The notes under the pieces were generated by a model, which did not search any database, was not told where the DNA came from, and saw only the letters and a list, made by a program, of their open reading frames with translations. DNA of 64,000 nt from Sambucus nigra (Eukaryota > Streptophyta > Magnoliopsida > Dipsacales > Adoxaceae), in contig OX422213.1 of NCBI GenBank assembly GCA_949130495.1, forward strand, positions 207,593,160-207,657,159, in the 5' to 3' direction. Position numbers and translations under genes: made by a program. Each line of letters opens with the position of its first letter. Within the stretch, counting starts at the first letter, position 1. Shown here piece by piece: positions 11,144 through 23,345 of the stretch.

Positions 11144-13206
11144 ACTTTCATAACATAAGTAGACTAAATACGTAATTCATTTTTTAGGGCAACCATCTAA
11201 ATACTCATCACAGGTCGAGTGTGAACTGAATTAGAGAAATGGTAGAATTCTATTAATAGATGAATAATCGTGAAATATATACGGGCTTTGAATTAAAAGT
11301 GTGTAATCCTTGTGAAACAAAACTTATGGTGTCTCTATCTCTAGTGGTAATACGATATGAAAAGAAAAAAAAATATACATATCCGTTAAGGTTTGTCGGT
11401 CTTTTTAAAATATAACGAGTCAACAACTGGTATACTTACACAAATTGTTTCTTAGTTTATTTGAATGCATAACGATTTTCACATGTCTATCTTAAGAACT
11501 TCTATAACAAGAATTTCGTATCATCAACCTTGTTGACATGGAGTTACAACGAGGACGTTATATATGTCGAAAAAATGATTTGTGTTCACGATCGAACATC
11601 AAAATGCATATGGAATAAGAAGACAGAGTTTGCTAAATTAGAATGAGACTTTTGGGGAGTTGCATTCATAGATGAGAGGCAAGTAACCTTAAATATTGGC
11701 TTATTAGATATGTTAATTTCGATGATGAAATCATATTTAAAGAAGGTAGAATGTAGTGACCCCAATATTTAATCGTACATGATGTAATTTTAGTAGTGGT
11801 GTCTTATCAAAAATAATTTTTGGATACAAAAAAATTGTTGTTACCATTGGTAGTGATAATTGATAATTACGCACCTAAAGTGGATTGAAAAAAAAACTAT
11901 TCATTTTGGAGGAAGTGCTTATAATATATATGTGAATAAATTAGAAAAATGGATCTTATGTGTGTAGTTCCATTTTTTAATATTTATCTGTAACCACTCT
12001 CATATCTTTATTTTTTTAGTTGTTGGTCAAATTGTAACGACTATGGGAGAAGTGTCATTCTCTGAGGAAAGTAATATGGGATATTACAGAGTAGTTATGG
12101 ACAGTTTTTGGTGGTTACAGGACTTAGTATAATTTTAAAAACACATGGGAAGGTGGCCAAAAAAATATTAAAAGATGGGACTAAAGCCAAAAAATCTTTA
12201 AAAAATAAAATTATCGCTTGATCTTAATAAAATATTTTTGGATGAAAATTTAAAGTATAACATTATTTTAAGGTTCTAAGTTATAGTTCATTCACTATTA
12301 TAATAAAGTTTTAAATTTCAAATTGAATAGGGTGGTGTATGATTCTTCTAAACTCAAGGATCTCTTGTGTAAACTTGAATAATAAAAGTTTAACCACTTG
12401 CTCACTCTTTAGCTTATAAGAGACACTTGTAACAATAATGGACCTACATAAGAACAAGTGTTAACATGAAAAAAAAGAGAGATAAATGTCCTAAGTTGAC
12501 AAATGTCAATTTCTCCTTAAACATCTTTGTATGCAACCATTACAAACATTAATCCCACTAACTGTCGATAATTTTAAAAAATAAGAAGAGATAAAAATAA
12601 AGAAAAAATGGGATACTTAAAAGAATACGAGGGGAAAAGAAGAACAAATAAGAAGGAAAGGAAGATAACAACATAAGACAAGTTGGAAAATGAATCATTT
12701 TTGAAAGAATTCAAGATCTCAAACCACACTAGAGATCTTCTCGAGAACTACAATTTAATATTAGAGGTGAGAACTAATATTCTTCATTAAACTCTTCTCT
12801 TAAATGTAATTCTAGCAATGATGGTTAACCACGGAAGCTCTTGGATATTTAATTACAACACAGAGAGAGAGAAAAAAAATACTAAAACATCAATCATTCT
12901 TACTCTAAAAATACAAAATAATTATTTTAGGACCCTAAAATAGTGAGGAATAATATATGAGGATTTCATCCCCTTCTGAGTTGTATAAATATTTAGAAAA
13001 ATAGGAGTATAGTGAGTTTTATTTTAATTCTGAGACAATGAAAACAATTTTATTAAATTTGTTTTATAACTTTTATATGCACAACTTGAATTTATCTTAC
13101 TCTGGAAACTAAATTTGTAATTGTTGGTTAAGAAATGATTGAGATACAAAATTTGGAATATTATTAATTAATTTGTAAATTCCATATAAAATCTCCTCGA
13201 CAACAT
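11144..13206. other. non-coding AT-rich stretch
   Basis: I see no gene, TE border or RNA gene. The sequence is A/T-rich single-copy-looking DNA, and reading frames are short in every frame. It ends at the GTTAG duplication of element B. Confidence 0.5.
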
Positions 13207-13211
13207 GTTAG
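13207..13211. repeat. target-site duplication GTTAG, left copy of element B
   Basis: Identical to 23139-23143 and directly abutting both TG/CA termini. Confidence 0.9.
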
Positions 13212-15048
13212 TGTGACAACCCGCCTACTAAAATAAGAGGTGGCTAGCCCGATACACCAATAATCACAGATGGTCCATTCTTAGCATCACTGTCGATTAA
13301 AATAATAGTACGAGATACCCACCAATTATTTTAGAAAACGGACTGTCAAATTAAATTTTTATAAGTAAAAGAAAAAAAACACTTAGACAATCCCATTTGC
13401 AAAAACGGTGAGTACCAAAAATCAACGAGTAATAGAATACAATATGCATAAATCAATAATCGAATAAGTTGTCGATTAACATACTAATACAAACAGGTTA
13501 CACCGAGTACTACAATTTAAATATCACAATATAATAATGAATACAAAGCATGGGCAATACGCCCGAATAATTAAACTGAACGTAACTAGAGTACAATGGA
13601 GAGAAGCGTCTATAACAAATATCCTACAACATCCACAAAATTCTATAGCTCCAAGACAACGGGAATGGAAGGGTCAATACGGACGTCCATGCGGAGGAGC
13701 ACCTGAATGGACAAAGATTTGCACGTAAAAAAAGAAATATAGACGGGTCAGGGCCCGGTTTGATATGATTACCATGTGACTAGAATGCATGACAGTTATG
13801 AACGTAACTATCTCTCGCAATTTACATCATAATATTTCTCACCTCTCAATCTAGAAGCAGAACTTAGCGAAATATCAATGCTAATGCCCAATGATCATAT
13901 AAGCATGGGATAACTCATCTACAATCTACTCATGGAGACATCAAATCAAATATTCCCACTCAACATTCACAGTACCTATTTCTCTTTAGGAAATATATCT
14001 ATGGCAATTCATTTTATCAAATGTTTACCAAATCAATTTTATCTCATTACTTTCTTTACCAATTCCATTTCCCTTCTTCCATCCAGGAAATATATTTAAA
14101 GCAAGTTTTATTATCATAAAAATGCTTTTTTTTTCATATCATAACTTCTCATTTCCTTTCTTCCATCCAGGAAATACATTTAAAGCCATTTTATTATCAT
14201 AAAATGCTTTAATCATCAATAATGTCCCACATTATTATAAATAGTTATATTTCATATCATATAACGTTTCTAAGATCGCCCGTCCGGGTTTCCCCACTGT
14301 GAGCGACCCTAAATGGCTATCATCTTCCAAGGCCTATCACCAAGAAAATCTGGGATCCTAACTCAACGTCGGGAAGTGGCCATACCCTTGCGAGTGAGTC
14401 ATAACCACACCCGGAATTACCTCACTAGCGCACAACAAACATATAATAAACGGTCATATGGCCGAGGACTATATTCACCCTGCATTCATTAGCCAGGGGA
14501 CTTCACCTCACGCGCGCAACTTCCCTTATGATAGCGATTTAGAGAGGCGTGTTTACGTAAATTATCATTTACGAAAATCATTTCTTTTTCCATTTAAAAA
14601 CATTCATATTTTACATTCTCAAAAATCATTTATTTTCAATGATGAAATACCAATTTTAGAATGTGCATTTCTTATTCTTAAAGTCATATTTTATTAATGA
14701 CCTAAGACCCGAAGTGCCAATATCCTCAAACTAGTCTCCAAGAGTCCAACCCAATACCATAAATCATCAAAGTGAGTATCCCTCAATAATAGTCTCCCAA
14801 AAGTCCCAACATTATCATTTTATCTTCTATTAATTCTAGGTTAACTTCCTATATCATTCGGACATTAACCTACATAAACCAACCCTTAGAATAAGCCCAA
14901 TTAACCCCAAGCTAGCCTAGGATATTTATCTACCCAATACATACCTCTAAAACTCTTTATTACTTCCCAAAGGAAGGTTCCTAAACCTTAAACCTAAAAG
15001 AAAATGGGCTAAAAACAAAACTAGAAAAATCTCACAAAAACAGGGCAT

Positions 15049-15250
15049 CCGAATCGATTCGCCTAGGGCCGAATCGATTCGCCCCTGACTGCGAATCGAT
15101 TCGCCCAAAAGAAAATCGATTCGGTGAGTAAAACCAATATTCTGACTCAGGCGAATCAATTTGGTCCCAACCCGAATCGATTCGGTTTCCCAGACCTGTG
15201 ACCTTCCCCATATCCGAATCGATTCGCTATGGAGACGAATTGATTCGGCC
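15049..15250. repeat. palindrome cluster in element B 3' LTR
   Basis: Eight or nine copies of CGAATCGATTCG or one/two-base variants occur near 15050, 15070, 15092, 15112, 15152, 15173, 15214 and 15236, separated by 8-40 bases of unrelated sequence. Several are perfect 12-mers. Confidence 0.9.
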
Positions 15251-15589
15251 CTGCAGAATTGCCCATTTAGGCCACGGGTTTAAGAACCCTAAAATCCCAA
15301 AAACCCAAATATTTCAATTTCTTTCAACATCAACAACAAATAACTCTCTCAAAACATTTCTACACAACTAACAACTAACATATATTCCTCAAATCAAATT
15401 TGAATCAAGAGTAAAGGATTAAACACCAAAAATTCCCAAAACCCATAAATGGTTTAAATCTCCAAAAAATATAACTATACATGAAATTTATCACATTAAA
15501 TCAATATCTAGCAAGTAAGAAACTTGACTCGAGTTTTTAGTCTCGGATTCTCTTCCGGTAGCAACAGATTCCAGCTCCAATCTTCCATT

Positions 15590-15625
15590 TCTCTCTCTCT
15601 TTCTCTCATTTCTCCCAAGCTCTCT

Positions 15626-15674
<49 letters not shown>
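15590..15674. repeat. (CT)n microsatellite in element B LTR
   Basis: A long CT run, or GA on the element's coding strand, just downstream of the TATA-like tract, so probably in the transcript leader. The equivalent tract in the other LTR (about 22560-22624) is shorter and interrupted. Confidence 0.9.
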
Positions 15675-15677
<3 letters not shown>

Positions 15678-16187
15678 CTTATAATATAAAATGAAGAGAA
15701 AAAGGGGGTGGGAGACTTATATGGGTCTTAAACATAAATTCTCCTCATTTAATTATTGGTACACCATTAAAATGACTCGTAACTACATAATTGAGTCATA
15801 ACACGTCAAAAGTGCCTGAAACTCAAAAATACAACTTGGCACTTATTTTGACTATCTCGACTGTTCTAAAACCAATCGCACCCCCTATTTTGGCATCCGG
15901 AGTAAAGTGAAATATTTTTATATTCTAAATTCATTTTAATTTATTAATTATACTCCAACTTACATATAAGTCATAGCCGTCGTTTGAAGTACATTAAGGT
16001 ACAACGACGCAATAAAGCACAATATAATTATATTTACCTTCTCATAACGGTAAATAGGCAAAACGCGGTAAATATTATCCCTTAATATCACGGGAAATAA
16101 CATTTACTTCAACTTTCTCTATTTTATATAATTAGCCCATCAGGCAAAATAATATAAAATAGTCGCTCAAAAGTCTGGGTTGTTACA

Positions 16188-16200
16188 TACTCCTCCCCAT
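16188..16200 (-). other. polypurine tract of element B
   Basis: Plus TACTCCTCCCCAT directly after the 3' LTR is, on the minus strand, ATGGGGAGGAGTA abutting the TG start of the LTR. This is the usual site of plus-strand DNA priming. Confidence 0.8.
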
Positions 16201-19200
16201 ATAAGGGAATTTTGCCCTCAAAATTCAGGCGTACAGTGTAACCATAATAAGGGTATACTATTCGAAACTATCGTTCTTCATCCCTAGCAAATTCATCGTT
16301 ATTGTGGCGCCCTCACTGGACTTGGACCAAGGTCGTCACTATTTGATCTTAGTCTACCCTCATCGTGCTCCAATGTAGCACCTAGTCGTTCCTCATGAAC
16401 TATTAATCCTACCTTCCACAATGGAAAGAAAATGCCTACATAACTTGGCACAAGTTGCCTTTCTTCCTGAATCGCATTATACCCCTCTTAGGGAATACCT
16501 CGTTAAAACTAACTCCCTACCTCCAATACTACATGACCTCGATTCGAGTCGTCGTAGCCCTTCAAAGTATGCGACTCCATGAACCCTATCATTAAAGAAA
16601 TATTTTTGGACTACCCAATTCCAAGGAATATATTATCCGCTGGTTCCATCCAACGAGCGGGCAAATTACTTAGCCGGATACACAAGGCCACAGACGGTGG
16701 CATACTTAGAGAAAATCGATCCGAATTATTGTACAGAATTTCGATCCATAAAAGCTACTGCTCCCATCCTTCCTTTAAGCCTAAGGCACACCTTCGAAGT
16801 ATGCTTACAGACATTAGGTTAACCTTTTCCATTCGTTCATCTACTTTAGGGTTGTAGGATATACCCCATTTCCATGCGGTTCCCATTTCTTTCTAGAAAC
16901 TTCACCAAAACTTTGACACGAAAATCTAGTCTCGGTCCAACACTATATTGATAGGAACCTTATACTGTTCCATAACTCCACCATAAAGAGCAGGGCGTAC
17001 TCCTCGATAGACAGTCCGCCCACATTGGCCGGAAAAATAGTGATTTGGTCAAACGATCAACAATTTCTCAAATTGGATCATGACCATTGCGGTGCCGGCA
17101 ATTTGAAGAAAATGTCCCTGGATATATCCTTCCTCGTTCCCCACTACTCTCTTCACACTAGTAGGTGAAATGGTCAATCACGGAGATGAATGCTCATGCT
17201 GCAACATCCTCCTAGTTAGGCTCGTTCTCCTTGGCTTTCCATGCCTTCACTAATCTTTCCAACGAGTTTTCTACTCGACGCATCAGCTACCCCGTTCACA
17301 TTTCTTTAGCGAAAGGGAATATCCGATTGATTGTCCTTTACGAACTTTAAACACCAACTCTGCCGTCCCAACAATATATTATAACAACTTGTTGTTTTTA
17401 AAAAGACCAAATTTCCTGTCCAGGAAGTAGTGCCTCCATTTCTTTAAGGCGAATACTACCGCTATGAACTCTACATCAAGTGTGGGATAATACTTCTCAT
17501 GAGGTTTAAGTTTGTGAGACGCATAAATAATGGGTCCATACTCCAGTATTAATACTTCTCGTTCCTGGCAGAGACTTGTTCGTTAAATCCACTCTCGATC
17601 TTAACAACACGAGTGCAGGAGTAAAAGTCAGCTCGTCCTTATAACTCCTCGAAAGTTAGGTTACCAATGTAACGCTCTATCTAAGAGAGGAATCACCTCC
17701 TTTGGCCTAACATTCTGAATCACTCGAGATCCCATATTTCTTGTTTCTAGGGACCTAATCCCTCTTAGAGTTAACCCATAACCTATTTGTGGTCAACTCC
17801 CTCCCGCCTTCCTAAAACAACGTCACATGTCCAAAGGGCCTTACGTCCTAATAATCCTAAGGTCGATATATATATCCTATTAAAGTTGTATAAGTATTAT
17901 ACTAATAATATCCCTAGCGTCCAATACCTTACCCAACTTTCGACATTCGCTTAGTTCCATGCGTGGGACGTCTCGCAGAGCGAAATCCAAACAAGGAACC
18001 CTCCCGTTACACTACTACCTCGCATCGTCGGTCATCAAGATCTAACGGTCTAAGACACATGATCGTGACCACTAAAATTCTAACTCGTAACTCTACTAAT
18101 AAGCTTCTACTTCTATGTCTTACCATTTTAAATAATTGAAAATTTTGACTAATCGGACGTTTACTTTCTGTAAAGTCTCACAAATACTTTATCCCACTAT
18201 ACACACATATCTTTTTTTTTTGAATGGCCTTCTCATCAAGGCATAACAATAAGCCTCAATTTGACTTTCATATCTAGGTCTCCCTCGCATCGATCAGAGG
18301 AGAGAACTATTCACAGTGGTCCTATATCGCACTTTAATAGCCCTTTAATCACTCAATCACGTGATTCTCGGTTAAACCGTCCAACCCAGATTTCTACCAA
18401 TAGAAAGAAAGAAAATAAAGAAAGAAAAAAAAGATACAGTATCTCTCCACTTCCAATGTCATTAAGGTTCATGCGTGGAGCGTCTCGCAAAGCGAAATCC
18501 AAACAAGGAACCCCTCCTATGCATTACTATTTAACTTTGTTGGTCGTGGAGATAAGGCAACATCATACATGCAAAATGAATGAAATGGAATAATAAAAAA
18601 AAAAAAAAAAAATTCTTACATACCTTAGACCATCTCTATAAAGTCTCAATCCTGTATCCAGGTGAGAAATTATAGAATAACAAGTTCCATTCTGGAACTA
18701 TAATTACGATAGCCTCGCAATTTATTCGCTTGTTATCGCTCCAACCAAACCAAGAATATTTCCACTCGTATAATACATATAATACGAGTATAAAATACCA
18801 CACATACTTTTAAAATATCATCACTCGCCTTATAATGAGTGAAGGAAAAATATAAAACTCCCTACCACGGAAGTCATATAGATACACTCATTATAATAAT
18901 ATCAATAGCACCACAAGCTCAATTTACACACCCGAATCTAGGATTAATACCACACTACTCCATCTTATCTTAAGGAAAGCACCACCCTCTACTAAGGTGG
19001 AATTCTCGCCAACCTTCTTGCCAATCATCCCGGGCCAATCCTAATGGTTCCCAGACATCATACTCGAGTCTTATCCGAACCAAATTACTTCCATCAGCGC
19101 CACAACTAGGCACCCTATTCTCGCCCTTGTTTTTCGATCAACAAGGTCAAAGTGCTTGGTTCTACATTCCACGTCAGAACCGTTTCTCCGTCTCTAGATA

Positions 19201-20182
19201 CCCTGGCGATTACCCGCATAGTTCCCTTAACTTCCTCAATAAAAGAGAACATGCTACTGGCCTCCCCTACCTTGGTTCAATAAGTCTTCCCCGGGTGGAT
19301 GTCCACCAATGGGGTCTCATGAACACTACTTCTCCTGAAGTGTTAACAACACTTATTCGTGAGCCTATCATTCCACTGAAGGGATCTTTCTTCCTTGTAC
19401 CCACCTTATCTCGGTGCACGGTTTCCTTAATCGTACCACTATTTATTCACGGTCGGCCTCTGACCAAACCTTGTGTGAATATTTGAGAATCTACCTTCTC
19501 TTCATTCCAATTATCCCAGAGAAACTCGTTGTTGAAAATATCTATCGGGTCTCTCTATGGGCAAAACTTCCCACTCCACCAAAATATGGCGACTACCATT
19601 TCCGCCATTTCAACCTTACTCCTATGGGTGAAAGATTTTCCTCCAATCTTCGCACCTGGGCACTTCTATACCCCTCTCTAGACCAAAACTCCTAGCCTTA
19701 TACTTCTACTGAATGAGGTTACACTTCCTCCATCAGTCCTAACTTCAACGTGAAGTCCTTATCAAGGACTTTTCAACTTCAAATCAACGTCGCTAGGAAT
19801 TACAAACTTAGCACCACTCTTTACTTCTAGCGGTACTTGGAAGACTATATCTACTGTACTTAGTAGTCACGGTAGCAGTATAAGATAATGCTACGAAGGG
19901 AGAGACCTCCAAAGTTTCCCTCATTCCCGACTACAGCTTACAGTTCTTAGTAATTCCGTCTCGTAACGCCTATATAATGGCTTTCTCTGACGCCCTTCAT
20001 CAGTCGTCCTACGAATCTCAAACGAGCGTGCAAAAGATTTTATGGGTTCTTACATCATGGCAGGAGAACAAAATCTCACAAGAGAAATCAACGATCTTAA
20101 TCCTAAGGCTCTATATCAATTTAAAAACAATGCTGAAAATATAGCACGTCCGCACAGATTCCAAAGGACTCTATAACCTGAT

Positions 20183-20196
20183 GCTCTGATACTATC
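20183..20196 (-). other. primer-binding site of element B (degenerate)
   Basis: Plus GCTCTGATACTATC abuts the 5' LTR. On the minus strand it contains TAGTATCAGAGC, one base off the initiator-Met-tRNA-type site TGGTATCAGAGC seen intact in the TR-GAG at 55497-55508. Confidence 0.75.
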
Positions 20197-23138
20197 TGTG
20201 ACAACCCGCCTACTAAAATAAGAGGTGGCCATACTGATACTCCAATAATCACAAGAATCATAGATGGTCCATTATTAGCATCACTGTCGATTAAAATAAT
20301 AGTACGAGATAACCACCAACTATTTTAGAAAACAGACTGTCAAATTAAATTTTTATAAGTAAAAGAAAAAAAACACTTAGACAATCCCATTTGCAAAAAC
20401 GGTGAGTACCAAAAATCAACGAGTAACAGAATACAATATGCATAAATCAATAACCGAATAAGCTGTCGGTTAACAAACTAATACAAACAGGTTACACCGC
20501 GTATTACAATTTAAATATCACAATATAATAATGAATACAAAGCATGGGCAACACGCCCGAATAATTAAACTGAACATAACTAGAGTACAATGGAGAGAAG
20601 CATCTATAACAAATATCCTACAACATCCGCAAAATGCTATAACTCCAAGACAACGGGAATGGAAGGGTCAATACGGGCGTCCATGCGGAGGAGCACCTGA
20701 ACGGACAAAGAGTTGCACGTAAAAAAAGAAATATAGACGGGTCAGGGCCCGATTTGATATGATTACCATGTGACTAGAATGCATGACAGTTATGAACGTA
20801 ACTATCTCTCGCAATTTACATCATAATATTTATCACCTCTCAATCTAGAAGCAGAACTTAGCGAAATATCAATGCTAATGCCCAATGATCATATACGCAT
20901 GGGAGAACTCATCTACAATCTACTCATGGAGACATCAAATCAAATATTCCCACTCAACATTCACAGTTCCTATTTCTCTTTAGGAAATATATATATGGCA
21001 ATTCATTTTATCAAATGTTTACCAAATCAATTTTATCTCATTACTTTTTTTACCAATTCCATTTCCCTTCTTCCATCCAAGAAATATATTTAAAGAAAGT
21101 TTTATTATCATAAAAATGTTTTTTTTCATATCATAACTTCTCGTTTCCTTTCTTCCATTCAGTAAATACATTTAAAGCCATTTTATTATCATAAAATGCT
21201 TTAATCATCAATAATGTCCCACATTATTATAAATAGTTATATTTCATATCATAGAACGTTTCTAAGACCGCCCGTCCGGGTTTCCCCACTGTGCGCGACC
21301 CTAAATGGCAATCATCTTCCAGGGCCTATCACCAAGACAACCTGGGATCCTAACGCAACGTCGGGAAGTGGCCATACCCTTGCGAGTGAGTCATAACCAC
21401 ACCCGGAATTACCTCACTAGCGCACAACAAACATATAATAAACGGTCATATGGCCGAGGACTATATTCACCCTGCATTCATTAGCCAGGAGGCTTCACCT
21501 CACGCGCACAACTTCCCTTATGATAGCGATTTAGAGAGGTGTGTTTACGTAAATTATCATTTGCGAAAATCATTTCTTTTTCCATTTAAAAACACTCATA
21601 TTTTACATTCTCAAATATCATTTATTTTCAATAACGAAATACCAATTTTAGAATGTGCATTTCTTATTCTTAAAGTCATAATTTATTAATGACCTAAGAC
21701 CCGAAGTGCCAATATCCTCAAACTAGTCTCCAAGAGTCCAACCCAATACCATAAATCATCAAAGTGAGTCTCCCTCAATAATAGTCTCCCAAAAGTCCCA
21801 ACATTATCATATTATCTTCTATTAATTCTAGGTTAACTTCCTATATCATTTGGACATTAACCTACATAAACCAACCCTTAGAATAAGCCCAATTAACCCC
21901 AAGCTAGCCTAGGATATTTATCTACCCAATACATACCTCTAAAAATCTTTATTACTTCCCAAAGGAAGGTTCCTAAACCTTGAACCTAAAAGAAAAGGAG
22001 CTAAAAACAAAACTAGAAAAATCTCACAAAAACAGGGCATCCGAATCGATTCGCCCCTGACTGCGAATCCATTCGCCCAAAAGCGAATCGATTCGATGAG
22101 TAAAACCAACATTCTGACTCATCCGAATCAATTCGGTCCCAACCCGAATCGATTCGGTTTCCCAGACCTGTTACCTTCCCCATATCCGAATCGATTCGCT
22201 GGGGAGCCAAATCGATTCGGCCCTGCAGTATTACCCAATTTGGGATACGAGTTTAAGAACCCTAAAATCCCCAAAACCCAAATCTTTCAATTTCTTTCAA
22301 CATCAATAACAAATAACTCTCTCAAATCACTTCTATACAACTAAAAACTAATATATATTCCTCAAATCAAATTTGACTCAAGATTAAAGGATTAAACACC
22401 AAAAATTCCCAAAACCCATAAATGGTTTAAATCTCCAAAAAATATAACTATACATGCAATTTATCACATTAAATCAATATCTAGCAAGTAAGAAACTTGC
22501 CCCGAGTTTTTAGTCTCGGATTCTCTTCCGGTAGCAACGGATTCCAGCTCCAATCTTCCATTTCTCTCTCTTTTATCTCATTTCTCCCAAGCCCTCTCTT
22601 CTCTCTCTCTTTCTCTCTCTCTCTTGTCTTATAACATAAAATGAAGAGAAAAAGGGGGTTGGGAGACTTATACGGGTCTTAAACATAATTTCTCCTCATT
22701 TAATTGTTGGTACACCATTAAAATGACTCGTAACTACATAATGGAGTCATAACACGTCAAAAGTGCTCGAAACTCAAAAATACAACGTGGCACTTATTTT
22801 GACTATCTCGACTATTCTAAAACCAACCGCACCCCCTATTTTGGCATCCGGAGTAAAGTGAAATATTTTTATGTTCCAAATTCATTTTAATTTATTAATT
22901 ATACTCCAACTTACATATAAGTCATAATCGTCGTTTGAAGTACATTAAGGTACAACGATGCAATAAACCACAATATAATGCTATTTACCTTGTCATAACA
23001 GTAAATAGGCAAAACACGGTAAAAATTATCCCTTAATATCACGGGAAATAATATTTACTTCAACTTTCTCTATTTTATAAAATTGGCCCATCAGGCAAAA
23101 TAATATAAAATAGATTCTCAAAAGTCTGGGTTGTTACA
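20197..23138 (-). repeat. element B 5' LTR (2942 bp)
   Basis: TGTGACAACCCGCC at 20197 to GGGTTGTTACA at 23138, followed by the duplication GTTAG. It carries the promoter copy of the LTR, with palindromes at 22041-22220. Confidence 0.9.
22041..22220. repeat. palindrome cluster in element B 5' LTR
   Basis: CGAATCGATTCG-type palindromes near 22042, 22064, 22085, 22125, 22146, 22187 and 22209. One unit present in the other LTR is absent here, and one arm carries a single change (CGAATCCATTCG). Confidence 0.9.
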
Positions 23139-23143
23139 GTTAG
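23139..23143. repeat. target-site duplication GTTAG, right copy of element B
   Basis: Identical to 13207-13211. Confidence 0.9.
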
Positions 23144-23345
23144 TTTATAAATTTCATGAAAATTTTAGCTGCACTAATTTGGTCTAAATTTTTATGTATG
23201 TTATAAAGACTCGTAATAAACCCCGTAGAAGTTCTTTGGAGGAAATAAATTAAATTTGATATTTTTAATAAAACATGAAAGTTAGAGTTTAGTTGATATA
23301 AAAAATTTGCCAATGTGAAAATATGTTTATATAATTTATACAACA

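Larger units (their letters stand above)
13212..16187 (-). repeat. element B 3' LTR (2976 bp)
   Basis: Aligned over its whole length with 20197-23138. The 34-base length difference comes mainly from a longer (CT)n tract (about 15590-15674 against about 22560-22624) and one extra palindrome unit near 15061-15080. A minus-strand TATA-like tract (TTTATATTATAAG) lies at about 15680-15695, roughly 500 bases from the LTR 5' end. Confidence 0.9.
16188..20196 (-). pseudogene. decayed gag-pol interior of element B
   Basis: Minus-strand translation shows the RNase H start at about 17560-17420 ([18 protein letters not shown], then [15 protein letters not shown]) and integrase-core pieces at about 17165-16900 (an IV.PNHYF segment, then VPINIVLDRD). 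A degraded pol tail runs from about 16330 to the LTR. Stops and frameshifts occur in every domain, and I could not find the reverse-transcriptase YxDD motif. The 4.0 kb interior is short for an autonomous element of this clade, so an internal deletion is likely. The gag part should lie at about 18600-20150 but is not recognisable by eye. A segment near 17957-18001 is repeated at 18468-18515. Confidence 0.75.
13212..23138 (-). mobile_element. element B: complete Del/Tekay-like Ty3/gypsy LTR retrotransposon
   Basis: LTRs at 13212-16187 and 20197-23138 flank a 4.0 kb interior. The perfect 5-base duplication GTTAG occurs at 13207-13211 and 23139-23143. Both LTRs run TGTGACAACCCGCC ... GGGTTGTTACA. 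On the minus strand the interior starts with a primer-binding site one base off the plant initiator-Met-tRNA type (TAGTATCAGAGC) and ends with a polypurine tract (GGGGAGGAGTA). The long LTRs and the purine-rich stretch just before the 3' LTR (CAAAATTCCCTTATATGGGG on the minus strand) are the layout of plant Del/Tekay chromoviruses; I did not verify a chromodomain. The LTRs differ by a few percent plus indels, so the insertion is of moderate age. Pol is decayed. Confidence 0.9.

Noticed and set aside
15049..15250. Telomere- or centromere-type satellite
   Set aside because: The palindromes are short and separated by unique spacers, not head-to-tail.
19127..19695. Plus-strand frames of 119 and 93 residues in element B
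   Set aside because: No recognisable domain and opposite to the direction of the element's gag-pol.
13537..22344. Matching small frames present twice (13537/20531, 14458/21450)
   Set aside because: They recur because they lie in the two LTRs of element B, not because a gene is duplicated; they have no known motif.
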